Assembly: GCA_902479095.1 (NCBI GenBank)
Contig: CABSNL010000020.1
Span: 1-34,537, forward strand
DNA length: 34,537 bases
Source: an uncultured Collinsella sp.
Lineage (GTDB): Bacteria > Actinomycetota > Coriobacteriia > Coriobacteriales > Coriobacteriaceae
Reading direction: 5' to 3'
The position numbers were made by a program, and so were the translations under genes. Shown here piece after piece: positions 16,556 through 23,460 of the stretch (positions within the stretch are counted from its first letter, which is position 1; each line of letters opens with the position of its first letter). The notes under the pieces were generated by a model. The model ran no database searches. It was not told where the DNA came from and saw nothing but the letters and a program-made list of their open reading frames with translations.

Positions 16556-17330
16556 CGGAGCCCTCACCGCCCATCATGGCAACGACCTCCATAATGCGGT
16601 CGAAGAACTCTCGGCGGTCGGTGTCGCCGCGGCGCAGCTCGGTGAAGATCTTGCCGTCGCGGATAAACAGCACACGGCTCGTGTAGCTGGCGGCAAAGCT
16701 GTCGTGCGTGACCATGAGCACGGTGGCGCGCAGGCGGCGGTTGAGGGCCTCTAGGCTCTCGAGCAACAGGCGGGCGCCTTTGGAGTCGAGGGCGCCGGTA
16801 GGCTCGTCGGCCATGATCATGGTGGGGTCGGTGACGAGCGCGCGAGCCGCGGCAACGCGCTGCTGCTGGCCGCCGGACATCTGGTAGGGATACTTGTCGA
16901 GCACCTGACTGATGGACAGGCGCGCTGCCACATCCTGCACGCGGGTCGAGATCTCTGCCGAGTTTGTGCGGGCAATGGTGAGCGGCAGGGCGATGTTCTC
17001 GCGTGCCGTGAGCGTATCGAGCAGGTTGGAGTCCTGGAAGATAAAGCCGAGCTCCTCGCGGCGAAACTGCGAGAGCTTGGCCTGCTTCATGCGCGTCACG
17101 TCCTGCCCGTTGATGCGGATCGTGCCGCTCGTGGCGCTATCGATGGTCGACACGCAGTTGAGCAACGTCGACTTGCCCGAGCCCGAAGCGCCCATGATGC
17201 CGACGAATTCACCGCGGTTGACGGTAAAGCTGACGTCGTTGAGCGCACGGGTCACGTTGCCCAGCGCTCCATATACCTTTTCGAGATGCGCGACCTCCAG
17301 TACCGGGGTCGCCATGTGCGTGGTTTGCAT
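16545..17330 (-). CDS. ABC transporter ATPase, Bce/MacB (Lol-type) class
   Basis: A 261-aa ATPase partner of the permease. It has Walker A GASGSGKST (about residues 45-53), Q-loop IFQDSNLLD, signature MSGGQQQRVAAARAL, Walker B IMADEPTGALD and H-loop THD. The LDxLTARENI and EPTGALDS segments are typical of the MacB/LolD/BceA class. ATG 17330 follows AAAGGA with 6-nt spacing; an internal ATG (M6) is less well placed. It is first gene of a two-gene operon; the upstream region carries a 9-bp inverted repeat around the likely promoter. Likely role: energising export or detoxification of a cell-envelope antimicrobial. Confidence 0.93.
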   Translation of the reverse strand: MQTTHMATPVLEVAHLEKVYGALGNVTRALNDVSFTVNRGEFVGIMGASGSGKSTLLNCVSTIDSATSGTIRINGQDVTRMKQAKLSQFRREELGFIFQDSNLLDTLTARENIALPLTIARTNSAEISTRVQDVAARLSISQVLDKYPYQMSGGQQQRVAAARALVTDPTMIMADEPTGALDSKGARLLLESLEALNRRLRATVLMVTHDSFAASYTSRVLFIRDGKIFTELRRGDTDRREFFDRIMEVVAMMGGEGSDAL

Positions 17331-17340
17331 ACCGAGTCCT

Positions 17341-17378
17341 TTCTTGCGATTAGTCTACGGCATCTATAGTCGCAAGAA
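17341..17378. promoter_or_regulatory. Inverted repeat over the Bce-operon promoter region
   Basis: TTCTTGCGA (17341-17349) and TCGCAAGAA (17370-17378) are perfect inverted copies 20 bp apart. On the minus strand a TTGCGA -35-like box lies in the upstream arm with a weak TAATCG 17 bp on. A second small repeat, CCTTAC/GTAAGG, is at 17414-17431. These are candidate regulator sites for the divergent genes. Confidence 0.4.
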
Positions 17379-17478
17379 GACGAGTCGGCTACCATCGATA
17401 TGGCTTACGCTTGCCTTACCGTTGTGTAAGGTACGCGTAGCTACCCTGCCACGTGTTGATGTTGAGAGAGGACTCCTG

Positions 17479-18468
17479 TTGAAGACTGTTCATGTTGCCG
17501 CTGGGATCATTCGCAAGGAAGGATCTGATGAGCTGCTTGCCGTGCAGCGCGGCTACGGCGACATGCAGGGACTTTGGGAGTTTCCCGGTGGCAAGCTCAT
17601 GCGCGGCGAGTCGCCCGAGGACGCCGTACGCCGCGAGCTTATGGAAGAGTTGCAGGTCAAAGTCACCAATCTGCGCGATTTCTATACCGTTGAGTACGAC
17701 TACCCCGATTTCCATCTCTCCATGGAGTGCTACTACTGCTCGCTGGCCGATGAATCCGATGAGCCCCAGAAGCGCGACCGCCAGCTCGATATCCGCTGGA
17801 TTCCGCGTAGCTCGCTTGCCACGGTGGAATGGATGCCCGCCGACAAGGGGCTTATCGATGCTCTGATTGAGTTGAAGGAAGACCGGCTCGAGGCCAACGG
17901 CACTGCCAACGACGCCGAGGCCACCACGACCGACGAGCCCGCTTCCAAGCCCAAGCGCGCACCTAAGCGCCGCAGCAAAAAGCGTCCCAAGCCCGGTCTG
18001 CTCGACGGCATCGATACCTCGGACCTCTCCGCTGACGAGCGCGAACTGGTCCGCCGTCGCGCCGCCATCAAAAAGTCCATGAAGGGCAACAAGCGCGCCA
18101 ACACCAAGCCCGAGCTGCTCGTACGACAGCGCCTGCGCGCAGCGGGCCTTACGGGTTATCGCTTGGAATGGAAGGTTCCCGGCAAGCCCGACATCGCCTT
18201 CCCCGGGCGCAAGATCGCCATCTTCGTCAACGGCTGCTTTTGGCATCGCTGCCCTAAGTGCAATCCGAGCCAGCCCAAGCGCAATGTTGAGTTTTGGGAG
18301 GCAAAGTTCCGTCGCAACGTTGAGCGCGACCACGCTGCCGTGGCAGCGCTCACCGAAATGGGCTGGACGCCCATAACCATCTGGGAATGCGAACTCAAAA
18401 AGGACCGCATCGACGCCACGATGGAAAAGGTCATCGAGCAGGTGCGTGCCGCGGCACCGCAACGCTAA
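17479..18468 (+). CDS. Fusion protein: Nudix (MutT-like) hydrolase plus Vsr mismatch endonuclease
   Basis: A single 329-aa frame with two DNA-maintenance domains. Residues 1-135 are a MutT-like Nudix hydrolase: the box GKLMRGE-x7-RELMEELQV spans 38-60 and LWEFPGGK is the usual lead-in. Residues about 135-205 form a basic Lys/Arg-rich linker (PKRAPKRRSKKRPK). Residues about 205-325 are a Vsr very-short-patch-repair endonuclease: NTKPELLVRQRL, PGKPDI with catalytic D238, and NGCFWHRCPKC with H256 and the zinc cysteines, then WECELK. Start is taken as TTG 17479, 6 nt after GAGAGAGGA; no ATG or GTG is available nearby. The Nudix part would cleanse oxidised nucleotides and Vsr would nick T:G mismatches left by 5-methylcytosine deamination. 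No dcm-type methylase is adjacent, which is unusual for vsr. Confidence 0.92.
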   Translation: MKTVHVAAGIIRKEGSDELLAVQRGYGDMQGLWEFPGGKLMRGESPEDAVRRELMEELQVKVTNLRDFYTVEYDYPDFHLSMECYYCSLADESDEPQKRDRQLDIRWIPRSSLATVEWMPADKGLIDALIELKEDRLEANGTANDAEATTTDEPASKPKRAPKRRSKKRPKPGLLDGIDTSDLSADERELVRRRAAIKKSMKGNKRANTKPELLVRQRLRAAGLTGYRLEWKVPGKPDIAFPGRKIAIFVNGCFWHRCPKCNPSQPKRNVEFWEAKFRRNVERDHAAVAALTEMGWTPITIWECELKKDRIDATMEKVIEQVRAAAPQR

Positions 18469-19000
18469 CAGCGAGCATTCACACGCTCCGCACGTCCGCG
18501 CCACGTCTACGCCACAAACCTTAGAAAGCCCTTAAGCTCAAAACCTTTCAAGAGTGTTACTCAATAGCCTTGACCTGCGGTTTCATCGTAACACCAAACC
18601 AGGTTAAGCCTTTCTTTAGCGCTTCTTTGCAGCAGCCGCGGCATAATACTGCCAACGCACGGGACCTAGCAGCACACCCCGAGCGCAATCTTTTGGTGGA
18701 CATCGAGGAGGCCGCATAAGCATGCATTCTTCTAATGACGCAGCACTGCGGCCATCCCTAAAACATGCAGACCTTTTCTCCTTCCCCCCGACACAGAGAG
18801 ACGGCCTCCTCGACTCCCCCACCACAAAAGCCAAACGCTCAACCGACCAGAGCCTCAACTTACGAGCATCCTTCGAAAAGCTCCAAGCATCCCTAAACAA
18901 GTCATTCCCCAACCAAGCCCGGGCATACTAGCCCTTCATCAACAAAGAAGCCCTGACGCCCCACCCCTTTCCGCCCAACGCCACAAGGGCGATCGAGCAG
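18469..19000. other. Gene-poor gap after the Nudix-Vsr gene
   Basis: No family is recognised in this stretch. Two overlapping weak frames occur, 18722-18931 plus and 18616-18912 minus. Codon use here lacks the strong GC3 bias of neighbouring genes. A GAGGAGG motif sits at 18706-18712. It may hold decayed coding sequence. Confidence 0.4.
18722..18931 (+). CDS. Possible small hypothetical protein, 69 aa
   Basis: ATG 18722 is preceded by GAGGAGG at a long (about 10-nt) spacing. The product is polar with no membrane segment or known motif. Codon use (CTA, TTA, AGA, many third-position A/T) is unlike the neighbours, so it may be a chance frame or foreign or decayed DNA. Confidence 0.2.
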   Translation: MHSSNDAALRPSLKHADLFSFPPTQRDGLLDSPTTKAKRSTDQSLNLRASFEKLQASLNKSFPNQARAY

Positions 19001-19143
19001 GGCCGTCCGGAAACGGAAAAGGGCCTATCTCTCAGAACATTCCGCAGGACGGAGGAAGCCCCGCAGCGCGTAGCGCGCAGCGGGGCTTCCGACATGTCCG
19101 AGGACGTTCTGAGAGATAGGCCCTTTTCCGTTTCCGGACGGCC
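19001..19143. repeat. Long imperfect palindrome, element B (143 bp)
   Basis: Outer arms from 19001 and to 19143 pair over about 40 bp (GGCCGTCCGGAAACGGAAAA with its complement, then GGGCCTATCTCTCAGAAC). The inner loop motifs ACATTCCGCAGGACG (19037-19051) and CATGTCCGAGGACGTT (19093-19108) match element A at 14/15 and 16/16; the apex (CGCAGCGCGTAGCGCGCAGCGG region, 19062-19083) matches at 18/22. Outer arms and inner stem differ from A but stay self-complementary. It begins 25 bp past the aldolase stop on the minus strand, in the same orientation to that gene as A is to its own. Confidence 0.88.
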
Positions 19144-19168
19144 CGGTGGGATCAGAGTACCCTTGCTG

Positions 19169-20026
19169 TTACTCTGCTTTGCCCACAGAGTTGAGGTTGG
19201 TCATGCGGATCTTAACCAGCTCGGTGATCTCACGCATGCCCTCCTTGGCCGGCTTCTTGGGATCGAAGCAGGCGGGGTTCTCGGCCATGTAGGCCATGAA
19301 GCCCTTGGTGTAGGCCTGACGCAGCTCGGTGGCGTAGTTAACCTTGCAGATGCCGTTCTTCACAGCCTCGGCAACCTGCTCATCGGGCACACCGGAGGTG
19401 CCGTGCAGGACCAGCGGCACGTCGACGGCGTCGCGGATGGCCTTGACCACGGACTGCTCGATGTGCGGATCGCTCGTGTACACACCGTGGCTGGTGCCAA
19501 CGCCAATTGCGAGGGAGGTGCAGCCGGTACGCTCGACGAACTCCTTGGCCTCGGCCGGATCGGTGTAGGGGCTCTCGCCCTCAACCGCGGGACCGTCGTC
19601 CTCCTTGCCGCCAACCTTACCGAGCTCAGCCTCGACGGGCACGCCCATGGCGCGGCCAGCGTCGGCGACGGACTTGGTCAGAGCGATGTTGTCCTCGAAA
19701 GACTCGTGCGAACCGTCAATCATGACAGAGGTGTAGCCAGTGCGGAAAGCCTGCATGCAGCGGTCATAGCCATCGCCGTGATCGAGGTGCAGAGCGACGG
19801 GCACGGAAGCGCGCTCGGCGGCAGCCTTGACCATGCCGTAGAAGTAGTCCAGACCAGCGGTCTTGATGGTGCCCGGGGTGGTCTGCATGATGACGGGGGA
19901 CTTGGTCTCCTCGGCAGCAGCCAGAACGGCCATAACAAACTCGAGGTTCTCAACGTTGAACGCGCCGACGGCGTAGTGGCCGGCCTGAGCGTCCTTGAGC
20001 ATCTTTTCGGTGGTAACAAGTGCCAT
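19169..20026 (-). CDS. fba: Class II fructose/tagatose-bisphosphate aldolase
   Basis: A 285-aa zinc aldolase splitting fructose 1,6-bisphosphate (or tagatose 1,6-bisphosphate) into dihydroxyacetone phosphate and glyceraldehyde 3-phosphate. The motif LHLDHGDGYD supplies catalytic D82 and zinc ligand H83; further zinc ligands are H180 (GVGTSHGVY) and H208 (VLHGTSG). VEAELGKVGGKED is the family-typical acidic loop. ATG 20026 follows GAGGAG; the longer upstream frame is not conserved. The FbaA/GatY/KbaY branches are hard to separate by eye; the divergent DeoR regulator and the nearby galactose genes leave a tagatose role open, but a housekeeping glycolytic role is equally likely. Element B lies immediately 3'. 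Confidence 0.93.
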   Translation of the reverse strand: MALVTTEKMLKDAQAGHYAVGAFNVENLEFVMAVLAAAEETKSPVIMQTTPGTIKTAGLDYFYGMVKAAAERASVPVALHLDHGDGYDRCMQAFRTGYTSVMIDGSHESFEDNIALTKSVADAGRAMGVPVEAELGKVGGKEDDGPAVEGESPYTDPAEAKEFVERTGCTSLAIGVGTSHGVYTSDPHIEQSVVKAIRDAVDVPLVLHGTSGVPDEQVAEAVKNGICKVNYATELRQAYTKGFMAYMAENPACFDPKKPAKEGMREITELVKIRMTNLNSVGKAE

Positions 20027-20360
20027 GAGCGTTTGCTCCTCTCCCTCGCCCGCATCTGGACATCGGGCGTAGTTGTTCACAAGGCGTTTTACCTTGCGTT
20101 TTACTGCGCTCATTGTATGAAATTCAGCGTCTTTGCACGTGCGAGATATTGAGCCCATGCAGGTCAATACCGTCGTTTTTGAAAAGTAAACGGAAGGAAT
20201 TGGAGCCGAGTGGGCGTGTTCGATATTGAATTTTGGGCGTTGAGCGTCTTTCTTTTATAGAAAAGATAAGTAATCGAAAGGTGTTTTCTTACTCAAAAAG
20301 AAAATGAACGAAAATAGAGTCAACACAATTCCTGCAAATTTAGCCGAGAATGGAGCAGAC
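20027..20360. promoter_or_regulatory. Divergent control region between aldolase and deoR
   Basis: A direct repeat GCGTTTTAC occurs at 20084-20092 and 20096-20104 in the aldolase leader. Near deoR there is an inverted repeat TCTTTT-N4-AAAAGA (20251-20266) and TTTTCTT (20284-20290) with AAGAAAA (20298-20304). These GAAA/TTTC-rich repeats resemble DeoR-family operators, which often use such direct or inverted units. No gene lies here. Confidence 0.4.
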
Positions 20361-21164
20361 ATGACCCAAGCTACCAACCGTGCTTTTGCCGACGAACGCC
20401 GCGCCGCCATCATGGAAATGCTCGAGCACAACGCCTCGGTGCAGGTAGCAGAAATTGCCCAGACCTTTGGCGTGTCCTCTGTCACCGCTCGCGCCGACCT
20501 GGACGCACTCGCCGAGTCTGGCAAGCTGCGCCGCACGCATGGCGGCGCCGTATCGCTCCACAAGCGTCTGACTGTTTCCACGCAGGATCGCCGCATCAAT
20601 GTCAACGTCGCCGCCAAGCAGGCCATCGCGCAAAGCGCCATCGAGCTCGTCAATGACGGCGACACGCTGCTCGTTGACTCGGGCACCACGGCGCTCGAGT
20701 TCGTCCGGCTCCTCGATCAGCGCAACGGCATCACCGTTATCACGGCCGACATTACCATCGCCGATTATATCGACGAGAGCATGCCCTCGGTCGATGTCGT
20801 CATGCTGGGCGGGGCGCTGCGCAAAGGCCATCGTTATCTGTACGGTCCACTTACCATGCAGGCGCTCCAAATGGTCCATGCCGATCTGGCCGTCATGTGC
20901 CCTGGCGCTTTTGTTCCCGGCTGCGGCTTTACGACCGACTTTCCGCAGATGGCCGAGACCAAAACGGCTATGATCGCCGCAGCCCATCAAAGCGTCGCCC
21001 TCATGGACGCCAGTAAGGTCAACGGACGCGGCATGTACCGTTTTGCCGAGCTGACCGATGTCGACGCCATCGTGATGGACCGAGACCCCGAAGGCGCCGT
21101 CGCCACCTCAATCGCCAAGACCGCCGACGGCGCACGTCCAGCCCTCATCATCGCAACCGCCTAA
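20361..21164 (+). CDS. DeoR/GlpR-family transcriptional regulator
   Basis: A 267-aa DeoR-type repressor. The N-terminal winged HTH (RRAAIMEMLEHNASVQVAEIAQTFGVSSVTARADLDAL, about residues 12-50) ends with the family hallmark RRTHGGAV. The C-terminal sensor domain has VDSGTTALEF, the phosphosugar-binding signature of the ISOCOT fold. ATG 20361 is preferred for its GGAG at proper spacing; ATG 20304 has a poor ribosome site. It is divergent from the class II aldolase, so a phosphosugar-responsive control of that gene is likely (inference). Confidence 0.92.
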   Translation: MTQATNRAFADERRAAIMEMLEHNASVQVAEIAQTFGVSSVTARADLDALAESGKLRRTHGGAVSLHKRLTVSTQDRRINVNVAAKQAIAQSAIELVNDGDTLLVDSGTTALEFVRLLDQRNGITVITADITIADYIDESMPSVDVVMLGGALRKGHRYLYGPLTMQALQMVHADLAVMCPGAFVPGCGFTTDFPQMAETKTAMIAAAHQSVALMDASKVNGRGMYRFAELTDVDAIVMDRDPEGAVATSIAKTADGARPALIIATA

Positions 21165-21172
21165 AAAACAAA

Positions 21173-21205
21173 CCACCACAAAGGGGACAGGTACCTTTGT
21201 GGTGG
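21173..21205. repeat. REP-like 33-bp hairpin (copy 1)
   Basis: Stem CCACCACAAAGG with CCTTTGTGGTGG around GGACAGGTA. Its reverse complement matches 26811-26843 in 32 of 33 positions. T-rich DNA follows on the minus strand, so it may also back up the terminator at 21210-21251. Confidence 0.8.
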
Positions 21206-21209
21206 AAAC

Positions 21210-21251
21210 AAAAAACCGCCGCGTAGGTGAAGGAGATTCCCTGCGCGGCGG
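21210..21251 (-). terminator. Intrinsic terminator of the PTS IIB gene
   Basis: Minus strand stem CCGCCGCG (21244-21251) with CGCGGCGG (21216-21223), followed by T6 (21210-21215). Confidence 0.85.
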
Positions 21252-21294
21252 CTTGGACGCGCGAAGTATCGCACGTCCCATGGTTGGATGACGG

Positions 21295-21588
21295 CTACAG
21301 AACGCCTTCGATGCTGTCTAGGATGTCGTCGGCATTCTGCGTAGCGTAATCCTCAGTGGTGATAACGCGAACGTTTTTAGCGCCCGCCTCTTCAAAAGCC
21401 TCTTTTGCATAGCCGACCTGCGGTCCCAGCAAAACGACATCGGCTTCGGCAATATGGTCCGCAGCGGTAGCCATCGGTGAAGCCTCAATCTCGATCTCGA
21501 GACCGCGGGCCTCAGCGACGGCTCTAATCTTTGCGACCAACAGGCTGGTGGTCACACCGGTGTTGCAGCAGACGAGAACCTTTTTCAT
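21295..21588 (-). CDS. PTS system IIB subunit, lactose/cellobiose-type, without partners
   Basis: A 97-aa cytoplasmic phosphocarrier of the sugar phosphotransferase system. The N-terminal VLVCCNTGVTTSLL loop carries the phosphorylated cysteine (C8 by alignment to the CxxGxxTS pattern), and the length is standard for a free-standing IIB. ATG 21588 has a modest AGGG site. It stands alone: no IIA or IIC gene is adjacent, and the next gene is the mgl operon terminator. It could serve a IIC encoded elsewhere or have a regulatory role. Its own terminator is at 21210-21251. Confidence 0.88.
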   Translation of the reverse strand: MKKVLVCCNTGVTTSLLVAKIRAVAEARGLEIEIEASPMATAADHIAEADVVLLGPQVGYAKEAFEEAGAKNVRVITTEDYATQNADDILDSIEGVL

Positions 21589-21643
21589 AAGGAAACCCTG
21601 CCTTCCTCTTTAATCTTGTCCACAAGACAAAACGGCTATCAAC

Positions 21644-21694
21644 TTGGAATACGAGCATAGCGACCGAGTGATACGCCTCGCTCGTCAATTCCAA
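21644..21694. promoter_or_regulatory. Inverted repeat upstream of the PTS IIB gene
   Basis: TTGGAAT-ACGAGC (21644-21656) and GCTCGT-C-AATTCCAA (21680-21694) are inverted copies with one unpaired base. They lie 56-106 bp before the IIB start and could be an operator or a leader hairpin. Confidence 0.45.
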
Positions 21695-21722
21695 ATAACT
21701 ACAGGCTGCACTCCACGCCTTT

Positions 21723-21756
21723 AAAAAAGGGAGCCGGAGGATGGCAGCCGGCTCCC
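21723..21756 (-). terminator. Intrinsic terminator of the mgl operon
   Basis: Minus strand stem GGGAGCCGG with CCGGCTCCC, then TTTTTT (21723-21728). It lies about 30 bp past the mglC stop; the plus strand also has a T4 tract, so it may work both ways. Confidence 0.9.
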
Positions 21757-21786
21757 CTTTTGTACCACGCGGAGATGCGAAGATCG

Positions 21787-23442
21787 CTATTTCTTCTGGA
21801 CGTACTTGAGGCAGTCGAGCGTAACGGCGACGAGGATGATCAGGCCGGAGAATACGAACTGCAGGTTGGTGTCGATACCCAGAATGGTCAGTGCATAGGT
21901 AAGAGCGGTGAAGATCAGTACGCCAACGGTGACGCCGGAAATCTTACCGATACCGCCGGTGAAGGAAACGCCACCGACAACGCACGCTGCGATAGCGTCC
22001 ATCTCCCAGCCCTGGCCGTAAGCAGCAGAGCCGGAACCGACCATGCGGATGCACTCGAGCCAAGAGCCAAAGCCATACAGGATGCCTGCGAGGATGAAGG
22101 CGCCGATGGAGACGGCGAAGACGTTAATGCCAGAGACGGAAGCAGCCTCGGGGTTGCCGCCAACGGCGAACATGTTCTTACCAAAGGTGGTCTTGTTCCA
22201 GATGAACCACACGACCACGATGGCAGCGACGGCCCACAGGATGATCGTCGGGAAGCCGCCGATACGCGGGGTGACCATGGCAGGAATCAGAGGATTGATC
22301 GAGCCGAAGGAAACGCCCTTGGTGGCATAGGTGACGAGACCAAAGATGATGAGCATGTTGGCCATCGTCGAGATGAACCAGTGCATCTTGAATTTAGCGG
22401 TAAAGAAGCCGGCGATGGCGGAAAATGCGGTGCACAGAACAACGCAGACGACAAGCGCCAGGATAATCTGGCCAACGAGAGGCATGGTCGAGAAGTCGAA
22501 GGCGATACCAAAGACCGTACCGGTGTTTGGACCGGCGTGCATGATGATGGTAGACGCCACCATACTCATACCGACCATACGGCCAATCGACAGGTCGGTA
22601 CCAGTCTGGAGAATCAGACCGGCGACGCCAAGTGCCAAGAACATACGGGGCGAAGCCTGCTGGAAAATGTTCAGCACGTTCTGAGTCGTGAGCAGCTGCG
22701 TGCCCTTAACAACCGGCGTGATAGCGCACAGGGCGATGAAAACCAGCGCAATGGCGATATACAGACCGTTGTTGAGCAAAAACGTACGCGTATTGAACGT
22801 GTACTTGTAGTTCTCCCAGCGCTGAGCCATATTCTCGGCAAAGGTGAACTTGCCGATGCGCAGCAAGTCGATCAGGTGGTAACGATAGGCGAAGGCCTCG
22901 TGCTCGCGATCCTTGATCTGCTGCAGCTCCTGCTGATAGGTCACCTTAGCGTCGAACTGCTTGTTCTTATAGACGTACTTCTCTTCTTTAATCTCGGCCT
23001 GGTCGGTGATGCCGGCAATGCCCTCCTGGTGCTCCTTCTCGAGCTGGGCAAGCTGCTTTTGGTAGGCAGCCTTGGCAGCCTCGCGCTCAGCAGCGCAGCT
23101 GGCCTTGACGGGAGCAAGGTACTCAGCCTCATAGCGGGCCTTCAGGTAGTTCTCGGCGTCGGCAATAAGCTTGTCAATCTGGCCCTTGTTCTGGGCCTCG
23201 ACCTTCTTAGCCTGCTCCATCTGAGCCTTAAAGCCATCGATGGCCTCATCGCGCTCTGCTTTGGTAAGCACGCGATCACTCTTGGCGGCATCAATGTTGC
23301 TCTGCAGCTCGACGACACGCGTGGTACCGTCGGCGCGCAGGGCGTCGACCTTCTTCTGAATCTCGTTTACATAGCTGTCGATCGGCTGGAGAAGCTTCGT
23401 CTCCTCATCGACCGACAGAATCTTACCGGATACGGTAGGCAT
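21787..23442 (-). CDS. mglC: Galactose/methylgalactoside ABC permease MglC with long N-terminal coiled coil
   Basis: A 551-aa inner-membrane permease. The C-terminal ~330 residues match the usual MglC (about 336 aa) with ten hydrophobic segments and family-typical GLILQTGTDLSIGRMVG and GNPEAASVSGINV. The first ~215 residues are an extra charged, Ala/Glu/Lys-rich heptad region (EAAKAAYQKQLAQLEKEHQE and similar) that should form a cytoplasmic coiled coil. I use ATG 23442 because the AGGGG ribosome site is properly spaced there; ATG 23451 has none. mglC is last in the mglB-mglA-mglC operon, 18 bp after mglA. The family imports galactose and glucose with MglA and MglB. Confidence 0.93.
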   Translation of the reverse strand: MPTVSGKILSVDEETKLLQPIDSYVNEIQKKVDALRADGTTRVVELQSNIDAAKSDRVLTKAERDEAIDGFKAQMEQAKKVEAQNKGQIDKLIADAENYLKARYEAEYLAPVKASCAAEREAAKAAYQKQLAQLEKEHQEGIAGITDQAEIKEEKYVYKNKQFDAKVTYQQELQQIKDREHEAFAYRYHLIDLLRIGKFTFAENMAQRWENYKYTFNTRTFLLNNGLYIAIALVFIALCAITPVVKGTQLLTTQNVLNIFQQASPRMFLALGVAGLILQTGTDLSIGRMVGMSMVASTIIMHAGPNTGTVFGIAFDFSTMPLVGQIILALVVCVVLCTAFSAIAGFFTAKFKMHWFISTMANMLIIFGLVTYATKGVSFGSINPLIPAMVTPRIGGFPTIILWAVAAIVVVWFIWNKTTFGKNMFAVGGNPEAASVSGINVFAVSIGAFILAGILYGFGSWLECIRMVGSGSAAYGQGWEMDAIAACVVGGVSFTGGIGKISGVTVGVLIFTALTYALTILGIDTNLQFVFSGLIILVAVTLDCLKYVQKK

Positions 23443-23460
23443 GTGTTCCATCCCCTTCGT

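Noticed and set aside
18616..18912. 98-codon minus-strand frame in the gap after Nudix-Vsr
   Set aside because: No ribosome site or family signal, atypical codon use, and it overlaps another weak frame on the opposite strand.
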